From: Methylovirgula sp. 4M-Z18 | GTDB taxonomy: Bacteria; Pseudomonadota; Alphaproteobacteria; Rhizobiales; Beijerinckiaceae | Direction: 5' to 3' | NCBI RefSeq assembly: GCF_037890675.1 | Contig: NZ_CP149574.1 | Span: 1,984,001 to 2,048,000 of the forward strand | DNA: 64,000 nucleotides | Shown here: in pieces, positions 7,828 to 15,204 of the stretch | Numbering within the stretch: position 1 is the first letter of the stretch | Layout: each line of letters starts with the position of its first letter | Notes under the pieces: generated by a model | The model's input: the letters and a program-made list of their open reading frames with translations, nothing else | Databases searched by the model: none | What the model was told of the DNA's origin: nothing | Position numbers and translations under genes: made by a program

Positions 7828-8969
7828 CCCATCGCCTCCATCAAAAGATCGCTGAAATCCTTGCCGTCGGGCGCCATGGCGATGTACCCGCGCTTGCCCT
7901 GGCTCTCGAAACTCTCGCGCGCCTTGTCGAGATGCGCCCGGGTCTTAACCGGATCGGAATCGCCGTCGCCGAGCAGGACTACATCGCGCACCGAGGGCGG
8001 CGCGGTGACATGAGCAAGATTGCCGAGCGAGATGCCCGACCAGAACGCGGCATTGGCCACGATGGCCGACCCGGAAGCGATCAGGGCTGCATAGACCGAA
8101 AGCACGGTTTCGATCCCTTCACCGAGAAACAGGAATTCCGGCCCGGCACGATCGCCGGGAAAGTCGCCGCACCGCGCGCCGCGCACAAGCCGAATAGCTC
8201 CGCCATGCTGCACGCCAAGCACTTTCTTTGTCGGCAGCGCGTCGCAACATTCGCTGGGCCGGATGTAAGGGCGGCCGTTCTTCGTCTCCAACTCCGGATG
8301 AATCCACGTCCGATGCACGCCGATGAAGCGCCCCCGCGCGTCCTGGATCTGCGCCAGCATGACGGGACCCCGCCAAACGACCCGATCGTTGAAGCGATAA
8401 TCGAGCGTGCCGATCTGCCGCAGGTTTTCGATACCCCAAGGGGCCGGCGTCGGCAGTACGATCTTGCGATGGGCGAGATAGGCGTGCACGAGCGGCTTCT
8501 CGTCGGACCCTTCTGCCCAGACACGACGCGCGAGCCGAACACGCGCCGCGTCCGCCCGCTGCTGTTGCTCTTCCCGCCGCGCTGCATGCGCCACACGCGC
8601 CAGTTTCAGCCTTTCCTGCTCCGCCGCATGGGCTTTGCGCTCATTCTCGGTCCAGGTCGATCCGCGCGGGCTCTGTCCGGCGAGAAATTCGACGGCCTTG
8701 AGAAAGTCGACGCCCTGCACGGCGCTCACAAGCCCGATTGCATCGGCACCTTTGATGCCGCAGCCACGGCAATGAAACACGCCGGCCTTACCGCCCTTGA
8801 GCACGATCGAGAACCGGTCGCGGCCTCCACACCCTGGGCAAGGGCAGGGCCCGCAAACCTCCACGCCCGGCCGCCCGAGCGGCTTGAACCCAAGCCGCTC
8901 CGCCGCCGCGATCGTTGTCACCGCGCGGGCCGTTTCGATCCAGGCCTCGTGAACCGGGTCATTCCGCAT
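7824..8969 (-). CDS. CHC2/Toprim DNA primase
   Basis: Makes RNA primers for phage DNA replication. Residues ~38-72 hold a zinc ribbon (CPCPGCGGRDRF ... FHCRGCG). A charged linker follows, and the second half carries a Toprim-like fold with LFLGEGIETVLSV (catalytic Glu) and VVLLGDGDSDP (metal-binding DxD). This is the Toprim primase type seen in alphaproteobacterial prophages. It complements the helicase at 4345-6174, which lacks its own primase part. The start overlaps the upstream small membrane protein gene by 11 bases, so it is translated from the same leftward operon. Confidence 0.88.
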   Translation of the reverse strand: MRNDPVHEAWIETARAVTTIAAAERLGFKPLGRPGVEVCGPCPCPGCGGRDRFSIVLKGGKAGVFHCRGCGIKGADAIGLVSAVQGVDFLKAVEFLAGQSPRGSTWTENERKAHAAEQERLKLARVAHAARREEQQQRADAARVRLARRVWAEGSDEKPLVHAYLAHRKIVLPTPAPWGIENLRQIGTLDYRFNDRVVWRGPVMLAQIQDARGRFIGVHRTWIHPELETKNGRPYIRPSECCDALPTKKVLGVQHGGAIRLVRGARCGDFPGDRAGPEFLFLGEGIETVLSVYAALIASGSAIVANAAFWSGISLGNLAHVTAPPSVRDVVLLGDGDSDPVKTRAHLDKARESFESQGKRGYIAMAPDGKDFSDLLMEAMG

Positions 8970-9117
8970 GCCGAAGCCACAGCAGCCCGAAGGCTGCGCT
9001 GCAGCCGGTTAGAATCTGGCACCAATGGACGAAGCCGAACGCGCAGATCACCAGCACGTGGAACGCGGCGAGCAAGGTCAGCACCCAAAAACCGGGCCAA
9101 TTGATCGCGACGGTCAT
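8959..9117 (-). CDS. Small membrane protein, 52 aa
   Basis: Two hydrophobic segments (FWVLTLLAAFHVLVICAFGF and ILTGCSAAFGLLWL) predict a two-pass inner membrane peptide. The ATG at 9117 shares ATGA with the stop of the upstream gene, and the stop lies within the start of the primase gene. No family recognised. The gene is short but fits the overlapping chain, which supports it. Confidence 0.55.
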   Translation of the reverse strand: MTVAINWPGFWVLTLLAAFHVLVICAFGFVHWCQILTGCSAAFGLLWLRHAE

Positions 9118-9362
9118 TGCCGCATTTCCTCCTTGATCCGCGCCGCCAGAGCCGCGCCCCAAAATTCGTCCGCGCCCGTCCGGCCGAGCGCCGCCTGCAA
9201 TCGTCTCTCGCTCAAGGCGAGCAACCGACAGATCCGCCACAGCGGCAGGCCCTTCGCCCGCATGCGCCGCGCGGTACGCACCCAGCCGCGCCGCCGCACC
9301 CGCACCACCATCACCCGCATGTGCGTGTGGTTTGCGCGCCGGATGATCAGCGTTTCGGCCAC
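9114..9362 (-). CDS. Small basic phage protein
   Basis: About 82 residues and very Arg-rich, with a helix-turn-helix-like part (RMRAKGLPLWRICRLLALSERRLQAAL) that suggests nucleic-acid binding. I take the GTG at 9362, which overlaps the previous gene; ATG at 9320 is an alternative. Its C-terminus (AALAARIKEEMRQ) resembles that of the next small gene (AQIEERMR), hinting at related small proteins. Function unknown. Confidence 0.5.
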   Translation of the reverse strand: MAETLIIRRANHTHMRVMVVRVRRRGWVRTARRMRAKGLPLWRICRLLALSERRLQAALGRTGADEFWGAALAARIKEEMRQ

Positions 9363-9583
9363 GGCCCACCCTGGGACCGCGGGCGTCCCGCCCGCATGCG
9401 CTCTTCGATTTGCGCTGCCAGCCACGCGTGTCGCTGCCCCGCGCGCTGTGCCGCCTCGGCGCGGGCGGTGAGATGCTCGCTGGGCCCCACCAGCAACCGC
9501 GCCCAAAGGGCGAGTCCCTTGGCGCAGGCGCGATGCCAGATCACGGCGAAGCCGGGCCAGCCCGCAGCATCGATCAGGCCCAT
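9347..9583 (-). CDS. Small phage protein, 78 aa
   Basis: Begins MGLIDAAGWPGF with a good GGGAGGG ribosome binding site; Ala/Arg-rich and helical. It overlaps the upstream HTH gene by ten bases and the following small gene by sixteen. No known domain. It sits in the leftward chain leading to the primase. Confidence 0.5.
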   Translation of the reverse strand: MGLIDAAGWPGFAVIWHRACAKGLALWARLLVGPSEHLTARAEAAQRAGQRHAWLAAQIEERMRAGRPRSQGGPWPKR

Positions 9584-9984
9584 GCGCCCTCCCGCAACGC
9601 TTCCTGTTGCCGGTTCAGCGCAACCAGACGCCGCTGCAAGGCAAGGTGTTCCACCGCGAGCGACGCCGCATCGATCCAGCCCGGCGGCTCCGGCATCACG
9701 GCTTTGAGAAAATCCGGCCCCCACAGGCCGATCATGGCGAAGATCGCGCCGGCCGAAGGCTTGGCCGCGCCGGTCAGCCAGTTCTCGACGGTGCGCACCG
9801 GCACGTCGAGCGCCTGCGCCGCGTGCTTCGCGGTGTTGGCCGGAAAGGTCTGGCGCAGCCAGTCCACCAACTTTGGTGGGTCAAACCACCAAACTTGGTG
9901 GTGATTGTACGTATCTTTGCGCATCGCGATCCCCGATGGTTGATCCATCGGGGCGGTCGCGGCGGCGGGAACCAAAGCGCTCAC
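9574..9984 (-). CDS. HTH-domain phage regulator or replication accessory protein
   Basis: 136 residues. The centre (KHAAQALDVPVRTVENWLTGAAKP) is a clear helix-turn-helix of XRE-like type, so the protein probably binds DNA. The start is taken as the GTG at 9984, which has GAGGAG eight bases upstream; ATGs at 9948 and 9924 are alternatives. It is the first gene of the leftward replication operon after the control region. Two palindromes lie within its early codons and a 9-bp hairpin at 9931-9953, all of which could be control elements if translation starts at 9924. Confidence 0.6.
   Translation of the reverse strand: MSALVPAAATAPMDQPSGIAMRKDTYNHHQVWWFDPPKLVDWLRQTFPANTAKHAAQALDVPVRTVENWLTGAAKPSAGAIFAMIGLWGPDFLKAVMPEPPGWIDAASLAVEHLALQRRLVALNRQQEALREGAWA
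9864..9902. promoter_or_regulatory. Twin CCACCAA-type palindromes (operator-like)
   Basis: CCACCAA-CT-TTGGTGG (9864-9879) and ACCACCAA-AC-TTGGTGGT (9885-9902) are perfect palindromes with the same half-site. Their centres are 22 bp apart, two helical turns. They fall in the 5' coding part of the HTH gene. Likely paired binding sites of a dimeric regulator. Confidence 0.6.
9931..9953. other. Perfect 9-bp stem-loop
   Basis: CCCCGATGG and CCATCGGGG flank a 5-base loop. On the minus-strand mRNA the GGGG of the stem lies just before the ATG at 9924, so it could hide a ribosome binding site there. Confidence 0.5.
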
Positions 9985-10114
9985 CGAAAGCACTCCTCAA
10001 CGAAGCCGCGACTGTGTTGGCGCATGGAAGCGGCGGAAAGGCTGGAATGAAGGGGACGAAGGAAGAGAGACTGGAACGGGCGAGGGCGGTGCTGCGCGAC
10101 AAGCTCGCGCAGCT

Positions 10115-10342
10115 TCACGCCGCGCGGAGCAATGCGGCGAGACCGGCGGCAGTCTCGGCCGAGAGCGTCGCCTCGAGCACGCGCTTGCTCCCACCCGATA
10201 CAACGACGTATCGTGCTCCATCCGGCAATTCGACGACCTGAAATCCCTCGATAAAAGTGGTCCAGCGCATCACAGAATTGCCGGACGGGATCATCACGTC
10301 CATAGGAGGGTAATCCTTGTCCTCGTTTACTGGATCCGACAT
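10115..10342 (-). CDS. Small phage protein, 75 aa
   Basis: The C-terminal half (LPDGARYVVVSGGSKRVLEATLSAETAAGLAALL) looks like a real protein with a beta hairpin and a helix. The start is uncertain: ATGs at 10342, 10303 and 10294 all lack a convincing ribosome binding site. The 5' end overlaps the divergent zinc-ribbon gene by a few bases. Function unknown. Confidence 0.5.
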   Translation of the reverse strand: MSDPVNEDKDYPPMDVMIPSGNSVMRWTTFIEGFQVVELPDGARYVVVSGGSKRVLEATLSAETAAGLAALLRAA

Positions 10343-10625
10343 CGTCAAAGCGCTTGAACAATTGAACATTTGGAAAAGCCTCGTCACCCTTCCAAAGCGC
10401 GTTGCGGCACTCGAAGCGAGGCTCGCCGCCCTGGAAAAGGGGCAAACCGAAGCGAGCGGACCGGCGCCCGATGCGTGCCCCTATTGCGACGCCACTATGG
10501 TGTTGACAGCCGAACGCAACCATCCGGTCTTCGGTGCCATGGGTAGGAAGGTTCACATGTTTCACTGCGACAATTGCGGCAAGGACGTGAATCGCGATTG
10601 GAGTCCGAAGGAAGGGTATCTCTAA
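10317..10625 (+). CDS. Small zinc-ribbon protein
   Basis: 102 residues. The N-terminal half is a short coiled coil (PKRVAALEARLAALEK); the C-terminal half has four Cys as CPYC ... CDNCG, a zinc ribbon. The start is a TTG with AGGAGGG seven bases upstream, which decides this start. It lies alone on the plus strand between leftward small genes. Probably a DNA- or protein-binding phage accessory protein. Confidence 0.65.
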   Translation: MSSFTGSDIVKALEQLNIWKSLVTLPKRVAALEARLAALEKGQTEASGPAPDACPYCDATMVLTAERNHPVFGAMGRKVHMFHCDNCGKDVNRDWSPKEGYL

Positions 10626-10630
10626 CATCG

Positions 10631-10924
10631 TCACGCCGCCTCGGCCGCGCGCGTGGCGCTTGCGCTATTCACGTCAAGGGAACCATCGGGGGCAGGGCGC
10701 TCGATCCCGTCCGGCCAGTCCAGATCCCCGGGCCAATGGGTCGAGAACCAAACGACGACGCGGTCGTAGGTTTGGACCGTGAAGCCCTTTCCATCATCGA
10801 GCCGCTGAAAGAACCGGGCATCCTTGCGGATGGTCTTGCCGAGCGTGGTCATCTTTAGCCCGGTTTTTTCGCCGTAGGCCGTTGCGAGGATTTGCAAGTG
10901 GGAGGTGAGCCGGTTGGACATCAT
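10631..10924 (-). CDS. Cro-like small DNA-binding protein
   Basis: 97 residues with an XRE-like pattern (LQILATAYGEKTGLKMTTLGKTI followed by RDDGKG-type turn) as seen in small phage regulators encoded opposite the CI repressor. It is divergent from the S24 repressor gene, with 88 bp of operator-containing DNA between their starts. This lysis-lysogeny layout suggests it is the Cro counterpart. ATG at 10924 or 10921 could be used. Confidence 0.65.
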   Translation of the reverse strand: MMSNRLTSHLQILATAYGEKTGLKMTTLGKTIRKDARFFQRLDDGKGFTVQTYDRVVVWFSTHWPGDLDWPDGIERPAPDGSLDVNSASATRAAEAA

Positions 10925-10941
10925 GGGTGGCCAACATAGGC

Positions 10942-10975
10942 GGAAAAATACAACTCATCAAGTGGAAAAATACAA
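10942..10975. promoter_or_regulatory. Repressor operator repeats
   Basis: Two copies of GGAAAAATACAA (10942-10953 and 10964-10975) lie exactly 22 bp apart between the divergent cro-like and repressor genes. Read on the minus strand they are TTGTATTTTTCC, matching the TTGTATTTTT of the site at 14230. Likely binding sites of the repressor. Confidence 0.6.
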
Positions 10976-11012
10976 ATCGCGTTACGGCCGATTCTGTAGG
11001 AAAAAAACACCT

Positions 11013-11726
11013 ATGAACAACGTGCTGAAAACCTTCATAAACGCCCGGCTGAGGGCCCTCGATACCAACGTCTTCGAAGCGGAGCGGCGCGGCGGCCTCA
11101 AGAAGGGGTTTCTCAACGACATCCTCATCGACCGCAAGGAATCCTTCGGCGCGAAATATTACGGCAAAGTAGCGACGGCCCTCGAATCGGATGTGAGCAC
11201 GGTTGCGCGAATGGCGTCATCGGACGCTGGACCGAAAGCGTCCGAGCGCCCGCGGCGGGAGACAACGCTGATACCGGAATACGACATCCGCGCCGGCGCA
11301 TCGTTCGGCGGTGGTGCTGTTGCTGAAGTCGAGAACGGCTACGACGACAACGGCTCTCATATAGAGCAACCGCCGATCCGCGCCGAATGGTCGATTCCGG
11401 ACTATTATTTAGCAGCGACCGGCATGCGCGCGCGGCGGACGCACATATTGGCGGTCGACGGGCCCAGCATGTTGCCGGATCTTGCTCCAGACGATAGAAT
11501 CCTGATCGACCTCGATGACACGAATCCAGGTCGCGACGGCATTTTCGCCATATGGGACGGCCATTCCGAATCGGTCATCGTAAAGAACGTGCAACTGGTG
11601 CGCGGGGCAGAACGGCCCACGATTCGATGCATTTCGTCCAATAAGACCTATGAGCCTTTCGACCTCGAATTGGGCGACAATACGAAGATCATCGGGCGCG
11701 TGAAGCGACGTATCACAGCCGTGTGA
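11013..11726 (+). CDS. S24 family phage repressor (CI/LexA-type)
   Basis: Maintains lysogeny and can be inactivated by RecA-stimulated self-cleavage. The N-terminal ~75 residues are a divergent DNA-binding domain (FLNDILIDRKESFGAKYYGKV). The C-terminal S24 peptidase domain carries the catalytic Ser in VDGPSMLPDL and the Lys around SVIVKNVQL. A likely cleavage region (RAGASFGGGAVAEV) lies in the hinge. ATG at 11013 chosen with AGGA upstream. It is divergent from the Cro-like gene, and the operator repeats lie in the gap. Confidence 0.9.
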   Translation: MNNVLKTFINARLRALDTNVFEAERRGGLKKGFLNDILIDRKESFGAKYYGKVATALESDVSTVARMASSDAGPKASERPRRETTLIPEYDIRAGASFGGGAVAEVENGYDDNGSHIEQPPIRAEWSIPDYYLAATGMRARRTHILAVDGPSMLPDLAPDDRILIDLDDTNPGRDGIFAIWDGHSESVIVKNVQLVRGAERPTIRCISSNKTYEPFDLELGDNTKIIGRVKRRITAV

Positions 11727-11774
11727 AACACTCCTGACCGCGGGACGCTTAAGCGGAAACTGCTCTCCTGGCTG

Positions 11775-12101
11775 ATGACATTTGCAAGCCCGACACCCGC
11801 GCTTGCGGCGTCTGAACAGGCGCGCGAAAGTCTTGTGGGATATTACGTTTCAGCGATGGCTCTGGAGAACAAATGCCAGCAATGGCACCTCAATTGCACC
11901 GTGGCGCTCATGCTTTTGGACAAGGCCGGTTTTAGAGAAGTCGCTTTCCTGCCGGGGCAAGAAAGCCATGATTTATTCACGGCGAAAGTCTCGGCTGTGC
12001 GAAAGTTCGTTGATCCGATGGATCAGCAACATGCTTTTGACGTTGCCAAATCGATGTTCGGTCCTCGGGCAACAGGAATTAAGGAATGGATGCTGCAATG
12101 A
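11775..12101 (+). CDS. Hypothetical protein, possibly exported
   Basis: 108 residues. Begins MTFASPTPALAASEQ, like the end of a signal peptide with an ALAA-S cleavage site; the hydrophobic codons LLSWL just upstream are in frame but have no usual start codon, so the signal may be truncated or a rare start used. Two Cys in the mature part (ENKCQQWHLNC). The family is not recognised. It follows the repressor by 48 bases and may be a conversion gene or a remnant. Confidence 0.45.
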   Translation: MTFASPTPALAASEQARESLVGYYVSAMALENKCQQWHLNCTVALMLLDKAGFREVAFLPGQESHDLFTAKVSAVRKFVDPMDQQHAFDVAKSMFGPRATGIKEWMLQ

Positions 12102-12195
12102 AATAGGGCCATAGAGATCAAGTGGTTGCACATTCCCCAAATACAACGTCCGCTACGAGCATGTAATCCGGGGCTGATCTTGTTGGTAATGCTCT

Positions 12196-12903
12196 TTAGG
12201 CGAAGTTTGAATCGTTGTCGGGCCGCTGCGTTTCCCCAGCTTGATGAACGCGGTTTAATGAGTCGAGAAGACGGCTGCCAGCACCGACAATCTTAGACAG
12301 CACTTTGATTTGCTCCTTGCACGCCAAATTTTCCGACGGCACCGGATAATTTATTTTGTGGTCTACTTCACCCCAGATCTCCTCGAACAGGGTTCTCACC
12401 TGCAACTCACAGCAGATTAGGGAGTCTGGTCTGGGGCGGATTAAATAGTGAACGCTGGTGTAGCTCGTGGGTTTCTGGCTTACTTCGAGGTCAAACTTAC
12501 GGAAGAATTCCGCTGCCTCCGGGTCCCACGTGTAGACTTTGGCCTGCTCAGCGAGAACCCAGTCGCCTCCATCTATACGGTTTCGGACGACCCGATCGAT
12601 ATCGGCAAAATGTTCCTGAAATAAATGTATGATCCGAACGCCAGCGAGGTCAGTCACTTCAGTAAAGAGATTTTCGGCATTAATCTCTCTTCCGCCGCTT
12701 ATCTTCCGCGCGATCTTTTCCCGCAGGTGCTCGCGATCTTTGATTCGGCTCTTGCAGGAGTGAACGATTTCCGCGCCAGGTCTCACGAGATCTGGGTGCT
12801 CCCCTATGAATTGGGCGACCCCGTGCATAAAAGTTTTAAGCTCATGGCGGATGCCATCGAACTTACGCAGCAGTCCTTCGTGCTCCCGGTGCTCCTTATT
12901 CAT
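12196..12903 (-). CDS. RelA/SpoT-domain small alarmone synthetase-like protein
   Basis: 235 residues, synthetase fold only: no HD hydrolase and no TGS/ACT domains. Motifs of (p)ppGpp-type pyrophosphokinases are all present: SRIKDRE (ATP-binding Arg/Lys), TDLAGVRI (metal-binding Asp), SYTSVHY (the YxSxH motif that stacks the acceptor base), and ELQVRTLFEEIWGEVDH (catalytic Glu and the W-x-E-x-x-H helix). It therefore looks active. Its ATG overlaps the stop of the ParA-type gene by four bases, so the two proteins are made together. A synthetase without hydrolase in a prophage suggests a toxSAS-like growth-arrest or anti-phage role; an alarmone signal role is the alternative. Confidence 0.88.
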   Translation of the reverse strand: MNKEHREHEGLLRKFDGIRHELKTFMHGVAQFIGEHPDLVRPGAEIVHSCKSRIKDREHLREKIARKISGGREINAENLFTEVTDLAGVRIIHLFQEHFADIDRVVRNRIDGGDWVLAEQAKVYTWDPEAAEFFRKFDLEVSQKPTSYTSVHYLIRPRPDSLICCELQVRTLFEEIWGEVDHKINYPVPSENLACKEQIKVLSKIVGAGSRLLDSLNRVHQAGETQRPDNDSNFA

Positions 12904-14003
12904 AGCAGGGCAAGCCTTCCAACGAAATCTGTCGCGAATTTTTCGTAGTCCCCCTTTGTGTCGCGATACCTGCGCTGGTTGCCAGCGATCGTGCTCCTGT
13001 CTTCGGGGTCGAGGATCCCGCAGTCGGGCAATTCCCACATGGGCATGTGGTATTTCTGAGACATGCTAGGAAAGGTATTGTGGCTGTGAATTATCGCGTT
13101 GTCGCCGATCGAGTGTTCAAGGAGCCCTTGCAAAGGTAATCTGTTCTGCTTGTCTATGGAGTTCGCGATAGTTTCTGGAATTTGCTTGGCGTAATTGTGG
13201 TGGGCTTTAGCTAGATTGAGATTGTTCTCGTAATTGCTGTAGCGCTTGGCGTTATATATTGTGTATCCCATGAAGCGAACGAACTTTTCGGGAAAGTTCG
13301 ACCGTTTCTGATCTGATAAAAAGTGAAATATGCTCTCGAATTGCTTCCGCCAGGTCCGAAGAGCATCTCCGATGTTTTTGATACCGTAGACCGAAAAAAG
13401 GTCTGGCGAGCAAGGAATCATGAAGCCGTCCGCAAGGGAAAGCAGGTGGCGGTTTAGCGCCCCGAGGCTGGGTGAAGTGTCGAGGATCACGATTTCGTAG
13501 CCATGGGTCTTGGCGTACTCGTGCGCTAATGTTCGAATGCGGGTCGCGGTGCGGATCGATAATGGATCACCTTGATAGATTCCGCTCCAGCGCTCGCCGA
13601 TCTTCGCCTCGAATAGGTGGAGCGTAAGGCGTCCCGGTATGATGTGGACGTTGTCCTTTAGAATGGCGGGGGGAGGGAGCGTCTCAATCTCCGCCGTGCC
13701 ATCTTCGGCGGGCTTGAGCGTGAAATGTATGCTTCGCGGTTTCTCCAACATTTGAGAGAAGCCGACTGCACCTGTTTCATCTCGAGCGTTTGCGAAGTCC
13801 TCGATGAAGTTGTCCTCGGCCGTCCAAATCTCGTGGATCGCTTCCATCTCCAGCGCAACGATCGTAAGGTTACATTGCGGGTCCAAGTCGATCAGCAACA
13901 CCCTCTTTCCGAGTTCACCTAGCGCGTGGGCTAAGTGATATGTGAGCGTCGTTTTTCCGACTCCGCCTTTGTTATTGAAGACAGTTACTATCTTGGGAGT
14001 CAT
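12900..14003 (-). CDS. ParA/MinD-family P-loop ATPase
   Basis: 367 residues. The deviant Walker A KGGVGKTT sits near residue 13, followed by LLIDLDPQCN (switch I/A') and VILDTSPSLGALN (Walker B), all typical of ParA. The C-terminal 150 residues (from about RSNFPEKF) go beyond a minimal ParA. No ParB gene is visible nearby. Instead the next gene, coupled by ATGA, encodes a RelA/SpoT-domain protein. ATG at 14003 is preferred because of the GAAGAAGAG upstream; a TTG at 14048 is possible. Either a partition ATPase of a plasmid-like phage state, or the partner/control subunit of the alarmone synthetase. Confidence 0.85.
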   Translation of the reverse strand: MTPKIVTVFNNKGGVGKTTLTYHLAHALGELGKRVLLIDLDPQCNLTIVALEMEAIHEIWTAEDNFIEDFANARDETGAVGFSQMLEKPRSIHFTLKPAEDGTAEIETLPPPAILKDNVHIIPGRLTLHLFEAKIGERWSGIYQGDPLSIRTATRIRTLAHEYAKTHGYEIVILDTSPSLGALNRHLLSLADGFMIPCSPDLFSVYGIKNIGDALRTWRKQFESIFHFLSDQKRSNFPEKFVRFMGYTIYNAKRYSNYENNLNLAKAHHNYAKQIPETIANSIDKQNRLPLQGLLEHSIGDNAIIHSHNTFPSMSQKYHMPMWELPDCGILDPEDRSTIAGNQRRYRDTKGDYEKFATDFVGRLALL

Positions 14004-14150
14004 GCGAAGCTCTTCTTCATGTATTGTTCTATTGTTACCGTCGGACAATCGACTTGAAAAGATATCTCCATTTTTCCGACAGAGGTCGCTGGAACCTGGT
14101 CATTACAAACCCTCGATTCATTCCATGAGGTTAGCCATCTAAAAAGCTTC

Positions 14151-14176
14151 GATGTGTGGCGCAGATCACACATCTG
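14151..14176. promoter_or_regulatory. Inverted repeat upstream of the ParA-type gene
   Basis: GATGTGTG (14151-14158) and CACACATC (14167-14174) are 8-bp inverted repeats around an 8-bp spacer; CAGAT-CACAC-ATCTG (14162-14176) is a second, overlapping palindrome. It lies in the 277-bp gap before the parA gene and could be an operator or centromere-like site. Confidence 0.45.
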
Positions 14177-14198
14177 AAAATTACCCGGCGGCCCCTGG

Positions 14199-14251
14199 GT
14201 TGTATAAATACAACTATTGGCCTTGACGGTTGTATTTTTACAAACTACTTT
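14199..14251 (+). promoter_or_regulatory. Repressor-controlled rightward promoter with TTGTA-N4-TACAA sites
   Basis: GTTGTATAAATACAAC (14199-14214) is a perfect 16-bp palindrome and TTGTATTTTTACAA (14230-14243) a 14-bp one. The second fills the 17-bp spacer of a promoter, TTGACG (14223-14228) and TACTTT (14246-14251), that points at the genes from 14281. This is a classic repression layout. Confidence 0.65.
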
Positions 14252-14280
14252 CCCTCTCATCCACCAGATGGGAGCGGATC

Positions 14281-14604
14281 ATGTTGCAGCCTCTGGCCGG
14301 CCCGGCCACCACCGAACATCCTGAATTCAAGATCGTCGAGGGCGACCTCACGCGCTGGCCGGTCGGCCGCGCGGCGATGGAACACGCCTATTCCATCGAG
14401 ACCCGCATGGCCGAGGATATCGCGGCCACGGTGGCGGCCCTGGGCGAGGACGCGAGCGTCCACGTCTACGACATGACCGGCCTCGGCTGGACCATGCCCC
14501 AAGTCCTCCACTTCGGCCGCGCCGCCACCCGCCGTTATCGCGAGCAGCGAGCAGCTGAGGCCGGTATGCAGGCCGTGGCCGAGGCGCTCGGGGAGGCGGC
14601 CTAA
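14281..14604 (+). CDS. Phage hypothetical protein, 107 aa
   Basis: First gene of the rightward operon under the TTGTA-site promoter. Start MLQPLAGPATTEH with GGGAGCG upstream. Acidic and helical, with no recognised motif. Followed after one base by the next gene. Function unknown. Confidence 0.6.
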   Translation: MLQPLAGPATTEHPEFKIVEGDLTRWPVGRAAMEHAYSIETRMAEDIAATVAALGEDASVHVYDMTGLGWTMPQVLHFGRAATRRYREQRAAEAGMQAVAEALGEAA

Positions 14605-14605
14605 C

Positions 14606-14923
14606 ATGGCCCGCTTCTGGATCACCACGACCCAGCGCAACCGCGGCATGCCGGTCTGTTTCAAGTTCGACACGGACGAAGCGGACACGATTGTAGACTT
14701 CGCGGGAGGGGGCACGCGGCCCGCCTTCATCCTCGGCGCCCGCATCGATTGGAACGAGGGCCACATGGTCCGCCGCCCGATGGCCCTGGCCTTGAGCCAG
14801 ATCGTCTCGATCGAACCGACACACGTGCGTGCGCCTAAAGCCGTTGTGGCGGCGGATGCGCCGCAGCCGGACAACTTCGTCGTTACCCCATTCCAACGAC
14901 TTGACGCGGAGGCGGCCTCTTGA
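14606..14923 (+). CDS. Phage hypothetical protein, 105 aa
   Basis: Mixed alpha/beta protein without signal or membrane segments. Starts immediately after the previous gene and overlaps the next by four bases (TTGA). No family recognised. Part of the repressor-controlled rightward operon. Confidence 0.6.
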   Translation: MARFWITTTQRNRGMPVCFKFDTDEADTIVDFAGGGTRPAFILGARIDWNEGHMVRRPMALALSQIVSIEPTHVRAPKAVVAADAPQPDNFVVTPFQRLDAEAAS

Positions 14924-15204
14924 GCCGCCGCGCCGACCCCGCCGCCGACCTCACGCCGCCCATGCGCAAGGCGCTGGAAGCGGCGCGGGTCGGCGGCATG
15001 CTGGCTCTCGCGGGCGGCCACTACGCCACCGCCGCCAATGTGCGCGACCAGATCGCCGTCAACACGATCCACACGTTGTGCATTCGCGGCCTGATGAAAC
15101 GACAGGGCCGCACCGCCAGTCTCACCCCACGCGGCCGGGATGTCGCCGGGATTCTGCACCGCCGCGCGGAAAGGCTGCGCGCTCACCTCAAGGACTCCGC
15201 ATGA
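14920..15204 (+). CDS. Small winged-helix-like protein, 94 aa
   Basis: Starts with TTG overlapping the upstream stop, with GGAGG before it. The sequence ANVRDQIAVNTIHTLCIRGLMKRQGRTASLTPRGRDV looks like a winged helix (recognition helix followed by a wing), so probably DNA-binding. It overlaps the HD-domain gene by ATGA. Confidence 0.6.
   Translation: MSRRADPAADLTPPMRKALEAARVGGMLALAGGHYATAANVRDQIAVNTIHTLCIRGLMKRQGRTASLTPRGRDVAGILHRRAERLRAHLKDSA

Noticed and set aside
14000-14260. 86-codon minus-strand frame upstream of the ParA-type gene
   Set aside because: Covers operator and promoter sequences and lacks protein character.
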